Assembly: GCA_026874595.1 (NCBI GenBank)
Contig: CM049322.1
Location: 6,869,900 to 6,933,899 of the forward strand
Direction: 5' to 3'
DNA from: Sipunculus nudus
Taxonomy: Eukaryota; Annelida; Sipuncula; Golfingiida; Sipunculidae
DNA length: 64,000 nt
In this document: one piece after another, positions 57,639 through 64,000 of the stretch
How positions within the stretch are numbered: position 1 is the stretch's first letter
Layout: every line of letters begins with the position of its first letter
Notes under the pieces: generated by a model
The model's database searches: none
What the model was told of the DNA's origin: nothing
The model's input: only the letters and a program-made list of their open reading frames with translations
Position numbers and translations under genes: made by a program

Positions 57639-58644
57639 CCTATATGAGTGAATTTTTGTATGATGAATATGGGTCGAAAGTCAGGATTAAGGTTATAAAA
57701 AACCTTAATATCATTCTCTACTCATATTTTTGCCAATAATAATCAATCACACCACCATTCTTCATGTTTTTATGGCATTTTTCATATAACGGTTTCCTTT
57801 AACTTTGGACACCATCGTTATGGTTGTTGGAAATAATTTCGTGGAATTATTAATTATTAACTCTATCTGTTTGTATGGTTGTTCTTCACAATCCATATTC
57901 CACAATCTTACAGCAGTCCTTCTAATTCTGAGAGAATAGGTTCAAGACTATAATTACAAACGGTTTCTTGATTTCAATCAGCAGAGGTCAGATATCGATT
58001 TGAAAGTCGCATAATAATAAATAGAGTTTGTGTTGTTAAAGTTCTAGAAAGGATAAACCTTACAAAATATTATGCCTTATTCTATCTATCTGGCACTCTC
58101 TGGTCATGAGTATGGGGTATGTTTGGCTCAACCCTTTGTTCAGACTACCGACATGGCTACCAGGGGGTGTTCCACCTAAAAGTATGCCTCTATAACCTGT
58201 TTTGTCCACGTTTCATCTGTAGGCAAGCGAAGGTGCTTGCTGGAAATCTTCGATGTTAGTATTCCTGTTGGTTATTCATATATGTTATTTATCTGTCCGT
58301 CTGTTTGTTTATCTCGTTGACTGCACTCTACTGACAACATTTGTTTTAGCAGTCACTTTGAAACTTACACAGTCGATTGAAAATCAAAATTGCTGAAAGC
58401 GTGGTCATTCTTTGTCAAGTTTGGTGAAAGGTCAAGGTCACAAAAAAACCTCAGCATTTTATTTTCCCTATACCTTGGTTCAAACCGAACATATCTACAC
58501 AAACTGCAGTTCATTTTATTTATCTATTAATTTCCCATTACGTTATGTAGCCAACTGTCCTTCACATTGAGCCATGTTGTCAGTATGCCGGTTTGCTTGT
58601 TTCTTTATGTAGTTATTTTAGTTTGAGAGGTCAAATTTTTTTTG
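56030..58644 (+). repeat. Array unit 5 (long type)
   Basis: Full front part, TA run at 57,577-57,634, hairpin at 57,687-57,708, module C at ~58,030-58,615. Module C is cut short at its 3' end (jump near 58,612) compared with units 1 and 3. Confidence 0.9.
57577..57634. repeat. (AT)n microsatellite in array unit 5
   Basis: Homologous in position to the other unit runs. Confidence 0.95.
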
Positions 58645-59845
58645 CAGCGGACAGTCTATGATGAGTTTTACGTGAGATATTACATGTCTTGAAAAAAACG
58701 CCCGCTGTATCTCGTCAATCAAGATTGTGTTTGAATTCACTAAATGTTGTGGGCAACTTTGCAGCACACGTTTTGAAAGGGATATATATTTTGGTATGCA
58801 AAAATATTTCAAAATCAATTTTTCATTTTTCGACAGGTAAAAAGCATGCCTGATTTGCACAGAATTAGGGTTATACATTTGATCATTTTCCCATGTTTAC
58901 TTTGCCGGGTATTTGCGTCTTACGTATTTCTTTTCTCCCTTTTTTTAACTTCTGCCCCTTTGGTCATTTAGTTTGGTAAATGTATGCACTATACAGGCAG
59001 CACTTTTACTTTAATCAATCTTAAACTAATGGGACATGTACATTTCCTTCCTGTGCCAAAGCTTCTTGTTTTGTTTTCTAAAAACGCTCATCGTTCTACC
59101 ATTCCATATATCATGGTGTGACAAACGTTACTTGCCTATGTGTTCTTTGTCACTATGTTTGTCTGTTTGTCTGTGGCTGTCAATTTCGACTACTTCCTTG
59201 ATGATTTATCTGACATTAAGCAATCTACCAGTCTATAAAAAAAATATGTCAAATTCATCAAAAATCTCAAAAACTTGTTTTTTTCGTATCATTGTGAAAA
59301 AATAATCTAAGTAAACTCACCAAATTTTATTTGTCTTTTCATTTCATATATCCTGTTGTGGGCAACGTTTTTGCAATTTTGTAACTGTTTTTAGTGTATC
59401 TCTGTGTTCCGCAGTTGCCTAGTTGTTTTATCTGATTTGTTTCATTTTATATAAAACAGTTTTGCAGCGATTCCTTTGAAACCATGACGTTAGATTATAT
59501 CTTCCTAATATGGAAATTTATTCTTTAGAAAAGATTAGTTTTAGGTCTAGGTCATCATACCAGACGTTTTATAAACCCTACTAGCGCTCAAGCTGGTAAG
59601 GTCAAGGGCCCACTCCATGGGCGCTCCCTAGGCTTAATTTTGATAATGATGTTGGCTAAAATGGCCCGAAGGCAAGAAAGAAGCAAATCCAGTCACCAAC
59701 ATCCGCAGAATGTAAAGATAGAAGGCTTGGAGTCTGAAGAGCATTGTTTATGGGGAATATCGGTCAACAGTCAAGGTAAAAGTAAAAAAAAAAAACTAAA
59801 CATCATTCTCTCCTCATATTTTTTTGCAAACAATCATCATACACA
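58645..59845 (+). repeat. Array unit 6 (truncated)
   Basis: It has the front part, then a deletion after ~59,225, and again a deletion between ~59,745 and ~59,790 that removes the TA run and hairpin region. Homology ends near the aacatcattctctcctcata landmark at ~59,820. This is the right edge of the array. Confidence 0.88.
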
Positions 59846-61204
59846 CCTAAAGGTTCTAAACTCACTGTCGATGAACTCAGATTAAAGGAGAAATTAGGCA
59901 GCGTTACATGACAGTAGAATATTGATATACCCAAAGTTATTTATGTGTCCTGTGTAACCATGTACTAACCTATGAATAAATAAAAATGAAAAATATACTT
60001 CATCCGACGCATGATAACTGATTTACAGTACCAGAAAAGGACCTTTGTTATAAACCTTATATATTTGTGATTAACGAGGGTAAAAAAATTGTTGAATGAA
60101 CTGTTCTCTATGATCATTTAGGGATTGTGTATACTCCTAATTTGTTTGATTTATAGCAAAGGGGCTGATCAATTTATATTCTACAAATAATATCTTGATA
60201 TTATTTAAATTTATCAATAACTTTTCAGATATTTTACTGAAAACTGGAAACATATAACTCAGCTCTAAATGAACGAATAAATATATAATAAAAAGTACGG
60301 TTCATGTCCTGTACATAAGAAGGGACGGGCACCTAATATAGCATTTATTAAATCCATGGCGCCACTATGTAGATCAAGATATACCCTTGATGCAACATAT
60401 ATTACATATTAAATCATTCAATTTACTGCCAATTTTTAAAATTGTTCAATTTTAATTATAAAATAATAAAAAAAATAAAACAACAGTGGGCAAATGGCTT
60501 CATTTTTGCATTACTATTCACGAATATAATAAAACGGGATAATCTTTAGGTATCAGCTTCAAGTTAGGTATCAAGTGACTTCAGTTAATCCTAGAGTGTA
60601 GTTCTTGCAACGGAAGCATGTACTAATCACGCTGCTGATATGCGGACTACCGCTGGGGCGTGCAACGTGCCGAAATGACATGGCGTGGTAAGTCTTGACT
60701 TGAGTTATTTATCTGTTTTGTTAGGAGTTGTTGAAGTCGTGTTGTAAAAAAACTGATTTACATAAAGTGCACAAAAGGCCATTCGTTGCCAGCATGATTA
60801 CCTGATAAAAGTGACACTGCCAGTTACTCAACACAGTGAATGTATTTAAGAGACGTTTCCTGTCACGAACATTTTCTTCCCGACCGGTTGATAAAGAGAA
60901 ACGGGCAAAGGAGAAAGAGAGAGAGGGAGGAGATAGGTGGGAGCAAGGGAGCAAGGGAAAGATATTTGCCAGAATTTTTAATGCGTTAGACCCAAGTTAC
61001 ACTAACGGTAGAATTTATTTTGAGAAAAATTGGTTGCGGTAGGAATAAATATAAGGTATTTCTATAACTGCAAGGGAGTTACACTAGGATATACATTAAA
61101 TTTGTATAAAAAAAAATACGTCAATATACAGTGTACATGGGATACATTTGTTTCGCTAACTTGATACATCACCTGCTGCGAGTCCTATCACAAAAATACC
61201 TGTC

Positions 61205-61208
<4 letters not shown>
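59846..61208. other. Non-coding stretch
   Basis: No recognisable gene. A purine-rich tract runs from ~60,895 to 60,963 (gaaa/gaga/ggga repeats) and generates a lysine- and glutamate-rich chance frame (60,836-61,042). Confidence 0.5.
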
Positions 61209-61270
<62 letters not shown>

Positions 61271-61281
61271 TATATATATAT
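61209..61281. repeat. (AT)n microsatellite
   Basis: A long TA run with a single tgttta break near its end. Confidence 0.95.
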
Positions 61282-62071
61282 CTTATTTTGTTTGCGAATA
61301 TCCGTCTATAGGACACGATGTCATAAAATAAATATCTTTTTATAACCACAAATCATAACAGGGCATTTTTCAATTTAACTGCGCATTCCATTTTTTTGTA
61401 AAACAAAAAAAAGGAAATGAACGCTCTGTTAGTTTGACTGCAGTGACAGCTATGTTTTACTGTTGTGCATGTTTCTAATATAGAAAAGTAAAACAATTAA
61501 ACAAAAACAACATGTTATAAACAATATTTCATTCTTGTCTATGGTGAGGACAGGGGACCTTTAGCTTAATTTGTTACCCAGCACCGATGCTTTAAGATAA
61601 ATGCTTTCCTTACCAGGTGACGGAAAATTGAAGATAGTGTGGTCTTTATGGCGCACTAATCGTATTGGAACACGGTTGCATAACAAAATACAAGGTTGTG
61701 GGTAAACAACAACGAATATATTAAGTAAAAGTACAGAAAACCAAAGCCACCTTAAAGTTAGGGTTTCCAGCCTGTTCCGAATGACATGAATTACACTGTG
61801 TGCACATACAGTCTTTTTAAAACAGAGTCCGGTAAAACAGTCAAAAGCAGACTTGCAATACTGCAACCCGAGTGACGGCAATGGACCCCGCCTTGTGGGT
61901 ATGACCCAAACTTGCGAAACATTACACCGAATGGCCGTACTCTTTCTCATCTGGCGCACAGGACCCCGACTCGCGGCACCCAAGCAGGCGGTGCCGGTCC
62001 TCTAATGGCTGAACTAGTCCTCCTACTGGCGGCTGGCTTGATCCTTGGCACTGACGACTTAAGTTACCACA

Positions 62072-62077
<6 letters not shown>
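61282..62077. other. Spacer with unrecognised 140-codon minus-strand frame
   Basis: The minus-strand frame 61,983-61,561 (140 codons) is among the longest in the window and lies partly in a less AT-rich island (61,860-62,050). Its translation has a hydrophobic stretch (LWFSVLLLNIFVVVYPQPCI) but no motif I recognise. A segment at ~61,890-61,940 (ggtatgaccca, acattacaccga, ggccg) faintly resembles the middle of the SINE body. It could be a small orphan gene, a diverged SINE, or chance. Confidence 0.3.

Positions 62078-62113
<36 letters not shown>
62078..62113. repeat. (AT)n microsatellite
   Basis: A TA dinucleotide run of about 36 bases. Confidence 0.95.
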
Positions 62114-62118
<5 letters not shown>

Positions 62119-64000
62119 TAATGGATAAAAATCAACAGGCCACATACATTCAAGATTATTGGTTCTGAGATACCTATAAACTGAGTCAGCTAAAATATGA
62201 CGAACAAAGTAGTTTCGTGAAAAGACTATAAATCCTACTTGTCTAACATACCAGTGGACATATTGCATATGAAAAAAAAAATCTTTCTCTGTCCTGATAA
62301 ATGATAACTCAAGAATCACTTTACAATATAAATATTTTATGTACAGAATGCAGAAACACTAAAAATGTTAGTATATTTTATTTATTGTGTTTCTAATTCC
62401 AAACGTATTTACTCCATGCGCCAGGAGCGTTTTGTTATTACTGGTTAACGTGAGATTTGATTGGCATGCATGTCAGCAGCGCTTTTTATTATGTCAACTT
62501 ATAATATCAGCCATTATCTTGCTGCCGAAATCAGTTGGGTTGAAGATATGATTAATTGTTATATTAGTCTCTTCGCCAGGGGTTTGGCACATAATCGGTA
62601 AGTTTATCGGTGGATGTTTGTAGGTTTTAACCACGGATTACTACAAGGTCGTTTTCATGACAGATATGCCAGGGGTAATTTTTATTGCCTAAATAATCCT
62701 GGTGTTATTGTATTTACACCGCTTGATGTATCATTCAATAATTGACTTGTCTCCATCAGCCGCATTTTACGATACGGACCGCACCCTGCGTCTTTTTATT
62801 TTACTTGAGATGCTCTGTGGTATGCCTCTAATAACTTATGTTTTTGGTTAATCGGCTGCGCTGAAAAATGTGTAAAAGGGGAACAGTTTGTCTCTACGCA
62901 ATATATTGAGATATGTAAAATGTTCAGAATAGTATTGTGTCTGGATCAATTACTCCACTCATGAAACAACTAATTTTAGGAAGGCACGAGACGGCTGAAA
63001 TAATGAGTTGTTAGTACCGATAAACATATAAACTGAATGATATAATATTATAAATATATGACTTCAATATTCTAACAACAGCAGGTAGATCGACATATAT
63101 ATTACTTATATGATAATGTGTATAGAACAGCTTTAGCTTCTGCTAGTTCTTTATTCACAACAAGAATGATTAATATTGTGATGTATATATGCGAGGTGAT
63201 ATCACGCCTGTCGACCAACTAGATATCACGACCCAACCGCTGAGACGACCACTAACTTCGGTCTCGCATTAACGTAATTAACCATATACACTTCCCGCTA
63301 ACACTTTCAGCATGACCGATTTGCATGGTCTCATAGGTGGTTGTGTTAGCGAGGTCATTTTCAATATTATTATTATCATTCTTATTGTCAATTTTTTATG
63401 TTCTGAAATTCGCATTAATGATTTATGTGTTTAGAATTATGGATTTTTCTGCATTTCGTTATGTTAATTTATTTAGAATACATGATATGTATATTACCAT
63501 TTAAAATGACGGTTGGATTAATTAACTGTTTTATATATAAACAAAGTAAGCGCCCAGGATCATTATCTGATAAAAAAATAATTAGTTTCAGGAGAAAGAC
63601 TCGTATATGCTTATTTTTTTATTTAACATTAAAGCCTTTATTTCACAAATATGCTTTAAACTCAGTTATGTTTACAGTCTTAGAAGGTCTGCTTTCCAAT
63701 GTATAAAAGTTGTCATTGTGGCGTGACCTGTAAATGAGGCCCCCGCTTGCTTATATAAATATACCCTTTGCCCATTGATCGTTGTCATAGCATATCAGAC
63801 AGCAGCATGAACATCATTTTTTTTTCTCTTCTTTTTTTGGAATGCCTCAGAATATTTATTTTTTTTATATTTCATATATTTTATTCCCTTTCATCATCGA
63901 CATCCCATCATTTAATCGAGCTGAAAGTGAACTAAATATGGTTCAATACAAAATTACATAACTATATACAAAATCATTTAACACGAAGACAATTCAAACG
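62114..64000. other. AT-rich non-coding stretch to window end
   Basis: No recognised gene. A 93-codon plus-strand frame at 63,425-63,706 has no family motif. See the promoter-like site at 63,751. Confidence 0.45.
63751..63809 (+). promoter_or_regulatory. Promoter-like TATA site upstream of a short hydrophobic frame
   Basis: A good TATA-box match, ttatataaata (63,751-63,761), is followed ~30 bases later by a pyrimidine-rich initiator-like gttgtcat and, at 63,807, by an ATG. The ATG opens a 42-codon frame (to 63,935) rich in phenylalanine and isoleucine, which looks leader-like but mainly reflects T-rich DNA. TATA-like strings are expected often by chance here, so this is only a candidate. Confidence 0.2.

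Larger units (their letters stand above)
46535..59845 (+). repeat. Higher-order tandem array (six units, ~13.3 kb)
   Basis: Six head-to-tail units start at a common landmark, (c/g)agtctatgatgagtttta or a close variant, at ~46,537, 49,836, 51,467, 54,287, 56,036 and 58,650. Unit lengths alternate long, short, long, short, long, truncated. Odd units contain an extra module C; even units skip it and carry a deletion in their front part. The long-plus-short pair repeats every ~4.4-4.9 kb: 46,535 to 51,465 to 56,030 for odd units, and 49,835 to 54,285 to 58,645 for the others. Units 3 and 5, and 2 and 4, are visibly near identical over long stretches. This implies amplification of the pair by unequal exchange. 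No unit has a convincing protein-coding gene. Confidence 0.95.

Noticed and set aside
46958-59305. Plus-strand frames with MCSLSLCLSVCLWLSIS-type hydrophobic leaders in the array, read as secreted or membrane peptides
   Set aside because: They arise from the tgtctgtttgtctgt repeat, are interrupted differently in different units, and have no consistent start or end.
46535-59845. Tandem gene family
   Set aside because: No unit has a long conserved frame with splice structure or a recognisable domain. The similarity is at nucleotide level across the whole unit.
60836-61042. Charged Lys/Glu-rich frame as a small protein
   Set aside because: Explained by the purine-rich tract at ~60,895-60,963.

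Overview
The window looks like intergenic or intronic DNA from a repeat-rich animal genome. It is AT-rich on both strands, has many long (AT)n microsatellites and some poly(G)/poly(C) runs, and has no intact host gene, bacterial-style operon, rRNA or CRISPR array that I can support. Recognisable coding sequence belongs to decayed transposable elements: tyrosine-recombinase (DIRS-type) retrotransposons, two Ty3/gypsy elements, one Ty1/copia element, three non-LTR retrotransposons (CR1-like, L1/Tx1-like, and one with ORF1 plus endonuclease) and a tRNA-derived SINE. This mix, with cagcgccccctag-type satellites and tgtctgt-rich repeats, suggests a marine invertebrate, perhaps a mollusc or other lophotrochozoan. 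That is inference, since no single-copy host gene is present to anchor it.

Layout. 1-3,400 is AT-rich non-coding with one copy of dispersed repeat R1. A SINE lies at 3,399-3,712. From 4,270 to 9,435 is a cluster of DIRS-type wreckage: gag-like, RT/RNase H, a second RT/RNase H, tyrosine recombinase, then a gag-like piece on the other strand. A gypsy RT/RNase H remnant follows at 9,570-10,500. 10.5-24.4 kb is mostly featureless, with dispersed repeats R1, R2 and R3, microsatellites and a CR1-like LINE at 17.47-18.70 kb. An L1/Tx1-like LINE lies at 24.38-26.2 kb. Two tandem arrays follow: a 63-bp unit at 27.83-28.02 kb and a ~320-bp unit at 28.68-30.18 kb. A possible LTR/promoter lies near 30.4-30.7 kb and a second SINE at 32.70-33.02 kb.

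A copia pol pseudogene (33.64-35.81 kb) runs directly into a second DIRS RNase H fragment and another reverse-strand gag-like piece (to 37.14 kb). A minus-strand gypsy element occupies 38.44-40.05 kb and a minus-strand LINE ORF1/endonuclease remnant 41.76-43.55 kb.

The most striking structure is 46.53-59.85 kb: a 13-kb tandem array of six units alternating between a short (~1.6-1.75 kb) and a long (~2.6-3.3 kb) type, giving a ~4.4-4.9 kb higher-order period. Each unit is itself built from older, diverged ~290-bp monomers. One extra monomer sits in reverse orientation in unit 1, flanked by a 15-bp direct repeat, and units 3 and 5 preserve the uninterrupted site. This suggests the monomer was once mobile and was later caught up in tandem amplification. 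The final 4 kb is non-coding.

All family assignments come from reading translated motifs by eye. None has been tested by a database search.
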